DNA of 64,000 nucleotides, from NCBI RefSeq assembly GCF_014203125.1, contig NZ_JACHIH010000013.1, positions 1-64,000 on the forward strand, in the 5' to 3' direction. Position numbers and translations under genes: made by a program. The notes beneath the pieces are model-generated. The model saw nothing but the letters and a program-made list of their open reading frames with translations, had not been told where the DNA came from and did no database searches. Of the stretch, positions 31,403 through 40,260 are shown one piece after another; the stretch's first letter is position 1; each line of letters opens with the position of its first letter. Source of the DNA: Rhodopseudomonas rhenobacensis. GTDB taxonomy: Bacteria; Pseudomonadota; Alphaproteobacteria; Rhizobiales; Xanthobacteraceae.

Positions 31403-32488
31403 ATGTCGATGCTCCCCGAAACCAAACTCGACGTATTGCTCGCCCACCACGCCTCGCTGGAAAACCAGCTGCAGAGCCAGGTCGGCGCCGACACCTATGT
31501 CAAGCTGATGCGCGAGCTCGCCGAGCTCACGCCGCTGATCGAGCTGGTGAAATCCTATCGCCAGGTGCGCGCCGAACTCGCCGATATCGACGCGCTGATC
31601 GCCGATCCTTCGACCGACGCCGAGATGCGGGCGATGGCAGACGCCGAGCACGAGGCGCTGCAGGGCCAAGAGGCCGACTTGGCGCAGCAGATCCGCGTGG
31701 CACTGCTGCCGAAGGACGCGATGGACGACCGCAACGTGATGCTGGAAATCCGCGCCGGCACCGGCGGCGACGAGGCCTCGCTGTTCGCCGGCGACCTGTT
31801 CCGGATGTACGAGAAATTCGCCGGCTTGCAGGGCTGGAGCGTCGAGGTGGTGTCGGCCTCCGAGGGCACCATGGGCGGCTACAAGGAAATCATCGCCGAG
31901 GTGAAGGGCCGCGGCGCCTTCGCCAAATTGAAATTCGAATCCGGCGTGCACCGGGTGCAGCGGGTGCCCGACACCGAGACCCAGGGCCGCATCCACACGT
32001 CCGCTGCGACGGTGGCGGTGCTGCCCGAGGTCGAGGAGGTCGACGTCGACATCAAGCCCGACGATCTGCGGATCGAGACCATGCGGGCGCAGGGCGCCGG
32101 CGGCCAGCACGTCAACAAGACCGAATCGGCGATCCGCATCACCCATATCCCGACCGGGCTGCAGGTGATGATGCAGGACAGCCGCTCGCAACACAAAAAC
32201 CGCGCGTCGGCGATGAACATCCTGCGCTCGCGGATCTATGACGCCGAGCAGCAGCGGATCGATTCGGTGCGCTCCGCCGAACGCAAGGAGAAGGTCGGCT
32301 CCGGCGACCGCTCGGAGCGGATCCGGACTTATAATTTTCCGCAAGGCCGCGTCACCGACCACCGCATTAATCTCACGCTGTACAAGCTGCCGCAGGTGAT
32401 CGCCGGCGAAGCCTTGGGCGAATTGATCGACGCGCTCACCACCGAACACCAGGCCGCGCAACTCGCCGCGCAGGGCAACGCGGCGTGA
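31403..32488 (+). CDS. prfA: Peptide chain release factor 1
   Basis: 361 aa. RF1 releases the peptide at UAG and UAA codons. The GGQ loop ([16 protein letters not shown]) lies near residue 233, and its glutamine is the target of PrmC, encoded downstream. The codon-recognition region follows the expected position before it, and the C-terminal part contains [16 protein letters not shown]. Length is normal. It lies 67 bp after ptsP. prmC is separated by 478 bp of repeat-rich DNA. Confidence 0.97.
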   Translation: MSMLPETKLDVLLAHHASLENQLQSQVGADTYVKLMRELAELTPLIELVKSYRQVRAELADIDALIADPSTDAEMRAMADAEHEALQGQEADLAQQIRVALLPKDAMDDRNVMLEIRAGTGGDEASLFAGDLFRMYEKFAGLQGWSVEVVSASEGTMGGYKEIIAEVKGRGAFAKLKFESGVHRVQRVPDTETQGRIHTSAATVAVLPEVEEVDVDIKPDDLRIETMRAQGAGGQHVNKTESAIRITHIPTGLQVMMQDSRSQHKNRASAMNILRSRIYDAEQQRIDSVRSAERKEKVGSGDRSERIRTYNFPQGRVTDHRINLTLYKLPQVIAGEALGELIDALTTEHQAAQLAAQGNAA

Positions 32489-32565
32489 GCGCCGGGATTG
32501 GATTGGCATGTCGAGTTGGGTTGATGCTCTTGGTAGAGTGGGGTGATGCGCTTCGTCGATAAGAG

Positions 32566-32687
32566 GCCGTCATCCCGGGGCACGAGCGGCGGAGCCGCGA
32601 GCGAACCCGGGACCCAGTACTCACCGCCCTGCAATACTGGATCCCGGGTTCGCTCGTTCTTCGAACTCGCGCCCCGGGATGACAGCC
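32566..32687. repeat. Palindromic intergenic element, family A copy 2
   Basis: GCCGTCATCCCGGGG and CCCCGGGATGACAGC outer arms with inner GAGCGAACCCGGGACCCAGTA and TACTGGATCCCGGGTTCGCTC. It is one of two palindromic elements filling the 478-bp gap between prfA and prmC. Confidence 0.8.
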
Positions 32688-32795
32688 TCGGTATTGACGT
32701 CCTATCAAACGGAAGGCTGGTAACGTGAGATGTGCCCTCTTCCCACCTCGGGCTGAGTCCACCGAGCGGTCCGCATGTGGATGTCTGCATCTCAA

Positions 32796-32920
32796 CGGGT
32801 CGTCCCTGCGCACGCAGGGACCCATAACCCCTGGCGTCCGAGTTAACGAAGCGGCCTCGACCACACCGCACAAACGAATCTCCGCGCCGTATCGGTCCCT
32901 GCGTGCGCAGGGACGACCCG
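32796..32920. repeat. Perfect 27-bp inverted repeat element
   Basis: The left arm starts at 32796 and the right arm ends at 32920. Each is 27 bp, with the core CGGGTCGTCCCTGCG...CGCAGGGACGACCCG, and the arms match without error. Each arm also contains a near-palindromic CCCTGCGCACGCAGGG. The centre is about 71 bp. It is unlike families A and B and lies about 45 bp before prmC. Confidence 0.8.
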
Positions 32921-32966
32921 CTGAAAGGCAGTGGCGCCTTCACCGGCGCCGCACGAGAAGTGCAAC

Positions 32967-33902
32967 GTGACGGAAAGCTTCACCGCCCTCACCATCGACG
33001 CCGCCCGCCGCGCGGTGGCGGCGCGTCTACGGCAGGCCGCGATCGAATCCGCCGAGCTCGACGCGCGGCTGTTGATCGGCGCGGTGCTGGAGCTCGATCT
33101 CACCGGACTGATCACCGCCGCCGCACGGCTGCTGACGCCGGATGAAGCGGCCGCGCTCGACGCCCTGGTGGCGAGGCGCATCGAGGGCGAGCCGGTGGCG
33201 CGCATCTTGGGCGTCAAGGAATTCTGGGGCCTGCCGCTGCATCTGTCCGGCGACACCCTAGTGCCGCGGCCCGATACCGAGACCATCGTCGAGGCGGCGC
33301 TGCAGAGCTTTGCCGGCGCATCGTTACCAGGAGAGCCGCGGCCGGCGGAGCCGTTGCCTCGGCTGTCGCTGCAGCGCGCCTCGGGACCACAGCGCATCGC
33401 CGATCTCGGCACCGGCTCCGGCGCAATCCTGCTGGCGCTGTTGTCGGAATGGCCGGACGCCCAGGGCGTCGCCACCGATATCAGCCTTGATGCGCTGCGC
33501 ACCGCGCGCGGCAACGCGGCGCGCTTGGGGCTCGCCGACCGTGCCGGCTTCGTTGCCTGCAACTACGCATCGGCCTTGCAAGGGCCGTTCGACCTGATCG
33601 TCTCCAACCCGCCCTATATCCGCAGCGCGGACATTGCGGCGCTGGACCGCGAGGTGCGCGAGCACGACCCACGCCGCGCGCTCGACGGCGGCGCCGACGG
33701 GCTCGACGCCTATCGGACGATCGCACAGCAGGCGGCCGCGCTGCTGGCGCCGGGCGGAGCGCTGATCGTCGAGATCGGACAGGGCCAGGACGACGAGGTC
33801 GCGGCCCTGATGCGATCGGCCGGGCTGACCACCGACGGCGCGCCGAAACCCGATCTCGCCGGCATCGCCCGCGCGGTGATCGGCCGCCGTCCCGGGGGGT
33901 GA
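32967..33902 (+). CDS. prmC: Release factor glutamine N5-methyltransferase
   Basis: 311 aa, GTG start. PrmC methylates the GGQ glutamine of RF1 and RF2. The N-terminal helical domain (about 1-90) is followed by the methyltransferase fold with the catalytic SNPPYI motif (about 212-217), the SAM loop ADLGTGSGAI and LVPRPDTET. A short extra loop rich in Pro/Glu (about 112-135) precedes the SAM loop. Frame choice is fixed by these motifs, and GTG is the most sensible start after the repeat region. It works on the product of the nearby prfA. Confidence 0.93.
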   Translation: MTESFTALTIDAARRAVAARLRQAAIESAELDARLLIGAVLELDLTGLITAAARLLTPDEAAALDALVARRIEGEPVARILGVKEFWGLPLHLSGDTLVPRPDTETIVEAALQSFAGASLPGEPRPAEPLPRLSLQRASGPQRIADLGTGSGAILLALLSEWPDAQGVATDISLDALRTARGNAARLGLADRAGFVACNYASALQGPFDLIVSNPPYIRSADIAALDREVREHDPRRALDGGADGLDAYRTIAQQAAALLAPGGALIVEIGQGQDDEVAALMRSAGLTTDGAPKPDLAGIARAVIGRRPGG

Positions 33903-34011
33903 GGTCGGAACCGATTGCAAAAAACCGCTTGGAATATTGTCCAAGAGCGATTACGTTCCGGCCATGACATCAGGGTTGCTGGCCCCGCGGACGCTGCGGG
34001 CGAAGGCCGCC

Positions 34012-34041
34012 ATTCTCGGCGATGAGATTCTCGGCGATGAG
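34012..34041. repeat. 15-bp exact tandem duplication
   Basis: ATTCTCGGCGATGAG occurs twice in a row in the long gap after prmC. It is not in a recognised gene. Confidence 0.8.
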
Positions 34042-34385
34042 AATGCCTCTTCGATGAGAGCCCTGAGTAAAAAGGTTCCAAAAACGCGGGTTGGGTTGAG
34101 CGCGATGGCTGAGAGAGCTGCGCTGCTTGCGACCGCAAAGCGAACGAAAGCCTGATATTGCGCTTGAAAACTCACGCGAGACCATCTGAGCTGGTTGCGG
34201 CTGACTGAATGAGTCGGTGCGGCTTTGCGCTTGGGGCGCTCGCGGTCGGTTGGGGAACGCGTCGGTAACGCGATGGGCGGCAAAACCGGTTTGAACGGCA
34301 GTGCGATCCGGACGCCCATGGCGCGTCCGGAAGCGGACCAAGCTATGTCCGCAGCTAATAACTCCTGCGCTATGACAATTTCGCT

Positions 34386-34415
34386 GTGACAATGACTTCA
34401 GTGACAATGACTTCA
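34386..34415. repeat. 15-bp exact tandem duplication upstream of DUF4167 gene
   Basis: GTGACAATGACTTCA occurs twice in a row, 27 bp before the start codon of the DUF4167 gene. A truncated ATGACAATTT lies just upstream. The position could matter for translation or binding of a regulator. Confidence 0.8.
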
Positions 34416-34441
34416 ATGTGGGTGTGGTAAAAAGGCTCGAC

Positions 34442-35233
34442 ATGAGAAACGGTCAGAACAACAACAAGCGGCTGCGTAACCGTAACAACAACAGCAACAA
34501 TAATAACAATAACAACAACCGGCGCGGTCAGAACCCGATGACAAGGGTGTTCGAATCCAACGGCCCCGATATCAAGATCCGCGGCACCGCCTCGCACGTC
34601 GCCGAGAAATACGTGCAGCTGGCGCGCGACGCCCGCTCATCGGGCGACCCGGTCGCAGCCGAGAATTATTATCAACACGCCGAGCACTATTTCCGGCTGA
34701 TCGCCGCCGCCCAGGAGCAGTTTCGCCAGAACCTGCCGCAGCAGCGCACTGACAACGAGATGTCGGACGACAGCGCCGAGTTCGGCGACAACGAGACCTA
34801 TTCGAATTTCGGCGCCGAGCCGGGCCTGGTGCCGGTGCAGCCGCAGCCCTTCGTGCCGCGCGAGCCGCAACGCGAGACCCAACAGCGCGACCCGCAGCCG
34901 CGCGAACAACAACAGCGTGAGCCGCGCGACGCGCAGCCCTATCAGCCGCGCGAACAGCGCGAGCCGCGCGACCAGCCGCAGCCCCGCGAACATCGCCCGC
35001 AGCCGCAATACCAGCCGCAGCCGCAGCCGGTGATCCCGGTCAGCGACAGCGTCGACCGGCTGCCGTCGTTCATCACCGGACCGCAGCCGCAGATCAACAA
35101 CGCCCCAGGCTTCGAAGCCGCCGGCGGCGAGCGCTTCCCGCCGCGCCGTCGCCGCCGTCCGCAGGGTCCGCGTCCCGAGGGCGCCGCCGCCCCCGCCGCC
35201 CCGGCCGACGACTTCAACCCCGGCAACGAATAG
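34442..35233 (+). CDS. DUF4167 protein with Asn-rich N terminus
   Basis: 263 aa. The first 35 residues are an Asn/Arg-rich low-complexity run. They are followed by the DUF4167 core (about 35-100: MTRVFESNGPD, RGTASHVAEKYVQLARDA, AENYYQHAEHYFRLI). The C-terminal two thirds are Pro/Gln/Arg repeats of the QPREPQRE kind, ending in a basic RRRRRPQGPR segment, probably disordered. The family is found in alphaproteobacteria; a role in RNA or ribosome binding is suspected from the basic disordered parts but is not established to me. It ends at a terminator. Confidence 0.88.
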   Translation: MRNGQNNNKRLRNRNNNSNNNNNNNNRRGQNPMTRVFESNGPDIKIRGTASHVAEKYVQLARDARSSGDPVAAENYYQHAEHYFRLIAAAQEQFRQNLPQQRTDNEMSDDSAEFGDNETYSNFGAEPGLVPVQPQPFVPREPQRETQQRDPQPREQQQREPRDAQPYQPREQREPRDQPQPREHRPQPQYQPQPQPVIPVSDSVDRLPSFITGPQPQINNAPGFEAAGGERFPPRRRRRPQGPRPEGAAAPAAPADDFNPGNE

Positions 35234-35289
35234 GTTTTCGCGCGTGCCACGCCGGTCACGGGTGGCGCGAGCGGCCGTTTTCGACCAAG

Positions 35290-35334
35290 CAATCCGGCGC
35301 GCCCGCGTGGCGCTGCCGGATTGTTTTGCGTTTT
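35290..35334 (+). terminator. Intrinsic terminator after the DUF4167 gene
   Basis: CAATCCGGC (35290-35298) pairs with GCCGGATTG (35315-35323), followed by TTTTGCGTTTT. The rest of the 357-bp gap up to 35590 shows no other clear element. Confidence 0.75.
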
Positions 35335-35590
35335 GGGGAGCGCAGCCTGGCCTGGGGAGCATGCGCTGCAGGACGCCGTCGCGATAGGAGAACCGGGTGC
35401 AGCAGCTCCGCGCCGACATCCACCGCGAGCGTGATCATAGCGACCATTCCATCGGAACAGCTTGTGCGGAGTTCCCTAGTTCGCCCGTCCGGCCATGGTT
35501 TCCTCCCGTTAGTGCAAGGGCCACGGAACTTCCACGCGGTGGCCGACTTAGCCTGCCGCCACACCCCTTTCACTATCTTTGGAGCTTCTC

Positions 35591-36007
35591 ATGATTCGTC
35601 GTTTGCTTGGTACTGCCGCCGTGATTATCGCCGTCGCCACCCCCGCGATGGTGCAGGCGCAAGGCGTCCCCGGGGGCATGGAACGCGGCGCCCGCGAGGG
35701 TGAGCGCGCGGCCGGTCCGGTCGGCGCCGTGGTCGGCGGGACGATCGGCGGCGTTGTCGGCGGCGTCGCCGGCGTGCTCGGCGTCGATCAGCGCCCGCGT
35801 TTCCGCACCTACGCGGTCGAACAGCGTCATCCGTCGTATCGCTACAGCGACGAAGTCCGCGTCGGCGCGGTGCTGCCCGGCGAAGGCGTGACGTATTACG
35901 AAGTGCCTTCGGAATACGGCGTGCGCAACTATCGCTACACCGTGGTCAATGATCGCACCGTGCTGGTCGATCCGGCCACCCACCGCATCGTCGATATCGT
36001 CGAATAA
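35591..36007 (+). CDS. Small exported protein (DUF1236-like)
   Basis: 138 aa. A signal peptide is clear (MIRRLLGTAAVIIAVATPAMVQAQ, cleavage expected after AQA around 23). A Gly/Val-rich stretch (about 45-65) recalls glycine-zipper segments. The C-terminal half, with VGAVLPGEGVTYYEVPSEYGVRNYRYTVVNDRTVLVDPATHRIVDIVE, is a DUF1236-like repeat common in rhizobial periplasmic proteins. Function is unknown; an envelope-stress role is often guessed. It stands alone and ends at a strong terminator. Confidence 0.85.
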   Translation: MIRRLLGTAAVIIAVATPAMVQAQGVPGGMERGAREGERAAGPVGAVVGGTIGGVVGGVAGVLGVDQRPRFRTYAVEQRHPSYRYSDEVRVGAVLPGEGVTYYEVPSEYGVRNYRYTVVNDRTVLVDPATHRIVDIVE

Positions 36008-36027
36008 GCCAATCGACTTGACGTAGC

Positions 36028-36060
36028 AAAGGCCGCCCCTCACCGGGCGGCCTTTGTGCT
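36028..36060 (+). terminator. Intrinsic terminator after the exported protein gene
   Basis: AAAGGCCGCCC (36028-36038) pairs perfectly with GGGCGGCCTTT (36045-36055) around six bases, with T-rich sequence following. Confidence 0.85.
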
Positions 36061-36165
36061 TTGGCGGTCGTGGCGCTTCGGCGGTCATGCTGAACCGGGC
36101 GTGCCGGCGAATAATAAATCTTTCATGATGTGGAACCGGCGGGCGTCCCGCCCTGTTGAGGCGGC

Positions 36166-36429
36166 ATGACCCAACCCGATATTTGGTACGTAGCATATGG
36201 TCCGGATCAAGCGGTCAAATCAGACGACCGCGCCTCCGGCATGGTTCGCTCCACAAAGACCTTCAAATCCGAAGCCGAGGCCAAGCTGTTCGCCTTGGAG
36301 ATCATGGATAAGGGCTGGTCGGCCAACGCCGGCACACTCAATCCGTATCAGCCCAAGCAGATGATCGGCTCGTCGCAGATCGGCAAGTGGGCCAGCACCA
36401 AGCCGGCGCTGCACCGTACGTCGCATTGA
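36166..36429 (+). CDS. Small conserved-looking protein, function unknown
   Basis: 87 aa. No signal or membrane helix. The middle (STKTFKSEAEAKLFALEIMDKGWSANAGTLNPYQPKQMI) suggests a compact fold of one helix between strands, as seen in small rhizobial proteins of unknown role. Codon use is like the neighbours. It stands after an isolated intergenic stretch with a short G+C-rich palindrome (GCGGGCGTCCCGCCC) and is convergent with an MBL hydrolase gene. Confidence 0.65.
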   Translation: MTQPDIWYVAYGPDQAVKSDDRASGMVRSTKTFKSEAEAKLFALEIMDKGWSANAGTLNPYQPKQMIGSSQIGKWASTKPALHRTSH

Positions 36430-36462
36430 ACCGAGGCTTGCCGCTCGCCCTGCTCGGCAGCG

Positions 36463-37143
36463 TTACAGCTGGCCGGTCAGGAACGGGTTGGTCATCCGCT
36501 CGTGACCGATGGTCGAGCCCGGGCCGTGGCCGCAGATGAAGCTGACGTCGTCGCCGAGCGGCACCAGCTTGGTGGCGATCGATTCCATCAGCGTGGCGTG
36601 GTCGCCACCCGACAGGTCGGTGCGGCCGATCGAGCCCTTGAACAGCACGTCGCCGACGATCGCGAACCGCATCTCGTCGTTGAAATACACCACGCTGCCC
36701 GGCGAATGCCCGGGGCAATGCAGAATCGCGAAGCTGAGTTCGCCGACGCTGACGGTTTCGCCCTCTTCGAGCCAGCGATCCGGCAACACGTCGCGCATCC
36801 CGGTCATGCCGAACATCTCGCCGCTGGTGACGACGTTGTTCAACAGATATTTGTCGGCGCGATGCGGGCCTTCGATCGGCACCTTCAATGCGTCACGCAG
36901 ATCGGCGGCGCCGCCGACATGGTCGATATGGCCGTGGGTCAGCCAGATCTTCTCCACCGTGACATTGGCCTGTTTGATCGCCGCCAGAATCTGCGGCACC
37001 TCGCCGCCGGGATCGACCACCACGGCCTTGCGGGTGGTCTCGCACCACAACAGCGTGCAGTTCTGCTGGAACAGCGTCACCGGAATGATCGCTGCGCCGG
37101 CCTTGGCTCCAGCTTTGGCTTTGGTCTGGTTGGCGTCTGTCAT
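36463..37143 (-). CDS. MBL-fold metallohydrolase (glyoxalase II-like)
   Basis: 226 aa from the ATG at 37143. It has the metallo-beta-lactamase motif THGHIDHVGG and later metal ligands in CPGHSPGS and ICGHGPGS, with DPGGE at the first strand. The fold and small size match the YcbL/GloB-type branch, which hydrolyses thioesters such as S-lactoylglutathione, but the substrate is not certain. The first 20 residues upstream of the chosen start are an unlikely extension. It is divergent from mmcB. Confidence 0.85.
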   Translation of the reverse strand: MTDANQTKAKAGAKAGAAIIPVTLFQQNCTLLWCETTRKAVVVDPGGEVPQILAAIKQANVTVEKIWLTHGHIDHVGGAADLRDALKVPIEGPHRADKYLLNNVVTSGEMFGMTGMRDVLPDRWLEEGETVSVGELSFAILHCPGHSPGSVVYFNDEMRFAIVGDVLFKGSIGRTDLSGGDHATLMESIATKLVPLGDDVSFICGHGPGSTIGHERMTNPFLTGQL

Positions 37144-37259
37144 CCCCGCACAATGCCGATTTTTGCCCCTTCGCCAAGCCGAAAAGCGCACCCGGCGTTG
37201 CATGGTTCCGCTGCACCGGCCGCTTGGGTGAGGCGTCAGCTTCGGCTAGACTGCGCGCG

Positions 37260-37736
37260 ATGGACCCCGCTCACAAGCTCGCGCCGCCGCCGGACCGCCG
37301 GCAGTCCGAGACCGCGCTGTTGATCGCGCGCGGCACGGCGCGGCTGCTGCATGCGCTGGGCTTTAGCTGCGTCAGCGAATTGCCGCTGCCGTCGGGCCGC
37401 CGCGCCGATCTGGTCGGGCTGAACGGCCGCGGCGAGATCTGGATCGTCGAGATCAAGTCGTCGCTGGAGGATTTGCGCGCGGATAATAAATGGCCGGACT
37501 ACCGCGCGCATTGCGACCGGCTGTTCTTCGCCTTCACCCAGGACCTGCCGTGCGAGATCTTTCCCGGCGACACCGGACTGATCGTCGCCGACGGCTACGG
37601 CGCGCATCTGCATTGCGAGGCGCCGGAGCATCGCCTCGCCGCGCCGACCCGCAAGCTGATGACGCTGCGCTTTGCGATGGCGGCGGCGCAGCGGCTGCAG
37701 CGGCTGCACGACCCGCAGGGGATCGTGGAGTTTTGA
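37260..37736 (+). CDS. mmcB: MmcB family DNA repair protein
   Basis: 158 aa. MmcB is known in Caulobacter as a protein required for survival of mitomycin C and related DNA damage. The visible core (GRRADLVGLNGRGEIWIVEIKSSLEDLRADNKWPDYRAHCDRLFFAF) has the D...E.K spacing of a PD-(D/E)XK nuclease-like fold. The ATG at 37260 fits the family start. I looked for a LexA box (GTTC spaced by 7) before it and did not find one. It is divergent from the MBL gene. Confidence 0.85.
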   Translation: MDPAHKLAPPPDRRQSETALLIARGTARLLHALGFSCVSELPLPSGRRADLVGLNGRGEIWIVEIKSSLEDLRADNKWPDYRAHCDRLFFAFTQDLPCEIFPGDTGLIVADGYGAHLHCEAPEHRLAAPTRKLMTLRFAMAAAQRLQRLHDPQGIVEF

Positions 37737-37775
37737 ATGCGATCAAAGCCGGGGTGAGGTGCAATACCCGACCCA

Positions 37776-37905
37776 GGCTGTCATTCCGGGGCGCGAGCAG
37801 CGCAAGCTGCGAGCGAACCCGGAATCTCGCAACGAGCAAGGGGATTTCCCCAGCAGCAAGATTCCGGGGTCGCTCGTTCTGACGAACTTGCGCCCCGGAA
37901 TGACG
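37776..37905. repeat. Palindromic intergenic element, family A copy 3
   Basis: GTCATTCCGGGGCGCGAGC and CGCCCCGGAATGACGG outer arms, inner GAGCGAACCCGGAATCTC and the related ATTCCGGGGTCGCTCGTT. It lies 40 bp after mmcB in the 453-bp gap before regA. Confidence 0.8.
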
Positions 37906-37965
37906 GCGCGTTTCGATCCGGCGTTTCGCTGCCGATGCAACTCTGCGGCGTTTGCTACACATCCC

Positions 37966-38118
37966 GCGTCATCCTGTGCGTGATCCGGCGCGCGTATGCG
38001 CGACGGATCGCGCCTCGAAGGATGGGCCGCAGGGTGAGGGCCTCGCGCGTGTGGCGACCGAGTCGCGCGGAGCCGCATCCTTCGAGGCCCTCGCTTCGCT
38101 CGGGCACCGGGATGACGG
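37966..38118. repeat. Palindromic intergenic element, family B copy 2
   Basis: CGCGTCATCC... and GGGATGACGGCG ends with inner CCTCGAAGGATG and CATCCTTCGAGG. It lies directly beside family A copy 3. Confidence 0.75.
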
Positions 38119-38189
38119 CGTTATGATGTGTTCAGACGTACTGCGAAGCGATGCCGCGCGCATCCGGAGCGACAGCGCGGCTCGCGACC

Positions 38190-38744
38190 CTACCTCGGCG
38201 CGCGCTTCGCCAAAATGCGCTGCAGGGTGCGGCGGTGCATGTTGAGGCGGCGCGCGGTTTCCGAGACGTTGCGGTTGCACATCTCGTAGATCCGCTGGAT
38301 GTGCTCCCAGCGCACCCGGTCGGCCGACATCGGATTGTGCGGCAGTTCGGATTTCTCGCTGCCGCTGGCCAGCAGGGCCGCGACCACGTCGTCGGCGTCG
38401 GCGGGCTTCGACAGATAGTCCACCGCGCCCATCTTCACCGCGGTCACCGCGGTGGCGATGTTGCCGTAGCCGGTCAGCACGATGGCGCGGGCGTCGGGGC
38501 GCTGCTGCTTCAACGCCGCCACCACGTCGAGGCCGTTGCCGTCGCCGAGCCGCAGGTCGACCACCGCGAAGGCCGGCGCGGCCTTGCCGATCTGCACCAG
38601 ACCCTCGGCGACGTTGTCGCACGCCGTCACGGTGAAGCCGCGGGTCTCCATCGCGCGCGACAGCCGCTCCAGAAACGGCTTGTCGTCTTCGACGATGAGT
38701 AGCGAGCGATCGGCGTAGTCGGACAATTCGGGAATGGCGTTCAC
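38190..38744 (-). CDS. regA: RegA/ActR-type response regulator
   Basis: 184 aa. RegA (also PrrA, ActR or RegR) is the global redox response regulator that controls photosynthesis, nitrogen and carbon fixation and respiration genes in alphaproteobacteria. The receiver domain carries the phospho-acceptor D63 (AVVDLRLGDGNG), an acidic pair near the start (VEDDKPF) and a switch LTGYG. The C terminus is a Fis-like helix-turn-helix (NVSETARRLNMHRRTLQRILAKRAPR), identical in pattern to RegA-type regulators. The sensor gene regB lies 118 bp away on the same strand, transcribed before regA. Confidence 0.93.
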   Translation of the reverse strand: MNAIPELSDYADRSLLIVEDDKPFLERLSRAMETRGFTVTACDNVAEGLVQIGKAAPAFAVVDLRLGDGNGLDVVAALKQQRPDARAIVLTGYGNIATAVTAVKMGAVDYLSKPADADDVVAALLASGSEKSELPHNPMSADRVRWEHIQRIYEMCNRNVSETARRLNMHRRTLQRILAKRAPR

Positions 38745-38862
38745 GGTTCGTACGTCTCCTGAGCAGGCCCATCAACATATGGCGAGGCGGTGCGGCGCTG
38801 CCAAGGCCGCGGCGGCGGATCAGCCGCCGGCGGCTGCGCGACAAAAGCGCGCGAGGCGACGA

Positions 38863-40185
38863 TTACGCCTCGACCGCTGCTGCCGTGTGCACGGTCTCGA
38901 AATCGGCGCGCGGCCAGACGATCTGCACCACCGCGCCGTGATCGGGGAAGGTCTTGTTGCCGAACGAGACCTTGGCGCCGGTGCGCTCCAGCAGGGTGCG
39001 GGCGATGAACACGCCGAGCCCGAGCCCGCCGTGCACGCCAGAGGTTTCGTCGGCGCGGCGCCGCGACAGATACGGTTCGCCGATCCGCCGCAGCATGTCC
39101 GGCGCGATGCCGGGGCCGTCGTCGGAAATCACGATCTGCACCGTCTCGGCGTTCCACCAGGCATTCACCTCGACCGCGGTGCGGGCGAAATCCACGGCGT
39201 TCTCCAGGATGTTGCCGACGCCATAGAGGATCGCCGGGTTGCGCATCACCACCGGCTCGGCGACGCCGGCGACCGCGATCCGCACCCGGATGTCGATGCC
39301 GAAATCGCGGTGCGGCGCCACCGCCTCCTCGATCAGCGTCGACAGCGGCATGCGGTCGAACGGCGCGCCGGAGGACGACAGCTGGGTGATCTTGCCGAGG
39401 ATTTCGCGGCAGCGCTGCGCCTGTTCGCGCAACGACCTGAGGTCGGCGGCGAGCGGGCTATCGGCCGGGACGCTGTGCTCGACCTCGCGGGCGATCAGGA
39501 AGATGGTCGACAGCGGCGTGCCGAGTTCGTGCGCGGCGGCGGCGGCGAGGCCGTCGAGCTGGGTGAGATGCTGTTCGCGGGTCAGCACCAGCTCGGTCGC
39601 CGACAGCGCGTCGGACAATTTGCGCGCCTCCTCGGTGACCTGAAACGTGTAGAGGCTGGTGACGCCGATCGCGAGCAGGATCGAGAGCCAGACCCCGATC
39701 AGATAGATCTGCGGCAGCACCACCGGGTCCTCAGGGTCCCACGGCAGCGGCAGGTGGTAGAACAATAGCGCCGCGGCGCAGCTCGCCGCGAATACGCCGA
39801 GCGTGATGGTCAGCCTGGTCGGCAGCGCGGTGGCGGCGATCAGCACCGGGCCGAGGAACAGGAACGCAAACGGGTTCTGCAGCCCGCCGGTGAGAAACAG
39901 CAGCCCGGCCAGTTCGGCGATGTTCAGCGCCAGCAGTGCCGCGGCATGCGCCGGCTCCAGCCGCTGCATCGGATTGAAGGCGATCTGCAGCGCCAGATTG
40001 ACCAGCGCCGACAGCGCGATGATGGCGAGGCAGGGCACCACCGGCAGCTCGAATTCGAGGCCGTTGGCGACCACGAACACCGCGGCGAGCTGCCCCAGCG
40101 CCGCGAGCCAGCGCAGCCGCAGGATGGTATCGAGCCGGACGTGGCGGCGCGGATGGCGGAAATCGGCGGCTTCGGTATCGGTCAT
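38863..40185 (-). CDS. regB: RegB/ActS-type redox sensor histidine kinase
   Basis: 440 aa with six membrane helices (about 25-180). A GGLQNPF segment (100-106), which binds ubiquinone in RegB, lies in the membrane part. The kinase H-box has H219 in AAAAAHELGTPL. C259 (EQAQRCREILGKI) sits in the redox box that corresponds to the conserved Cys of R. capsulatus RegB. The N, G1 and G2 boxes (DDGPGI, GLGLGVFIA) follow. It partners the neighbouring regA. The three redox features make the RegB assignment strong. Confidence 0.95.
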   Translation of the reverse strand: MTDTEAADFRHPRRHVRLDTILRLRWLAALGQLAAVFVVANGLEFELPVVPCLAIIALSALVNLALQIAFNPMQRLEPAHAAALLALNIAELAGLLFLTGGLQNPFAFLFLGPVLIAATALPTRLTITLGVFAASCAAALLFYHLPLPWDPEDPVVLPQIYLIGVWLSILLAIGVTSLYTFQVTEEARKLSDALSATELVLTREQHLTQLDGLAAAAAHELGTPLSTIFLIAREVEHSVPADSPLAADLRSLREQAQRCREILGKITQLSSSGAPFDRMPLSTLIEEAVAPHRDFGIDIRVRIAVAGVAEPVVMRNPAILYGVGNILENAVDFARTAVEVNAWWNAETVQIVISDDGPGIAPDMLRRIGEPYLSRRRADETSGVHGGLGLGVFIARTLLERTGAKVSFGNKTFPDHGAVVQIVWPRADFETVHTAAAVEA

Positions 40186-40260
40186 GCGGGAACACTAGCC
40201 GCGCCGCCGCGCGATCACAAATCGGGACACACCACGCCGGGCGTTGGGACACGCCGTGTT

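Larger units (their letters stand above)
33903..34441. other. 539-bp gap with 15-bp tandem duplications, prmC to DUF4167 gene
   Basis: No gene is convincing here: the open frames have weak starts and no recognisable products. It holds two exact tandem duplications (34012-34041 and 34386-34415) and a hairpin with CCGGACGC/GCGTCCGG arms (34308-34330). A long 5' leader or small RNA for the next gene is possible but unsupported. Confidence 0.35.

Noticed and set aside
33937-34155. A 72-aa frame in the gap after prmC
   Set aside because: TTG start, no ribosome-binding site and it contains the 15-bp tandem duplication; no recognisable product.
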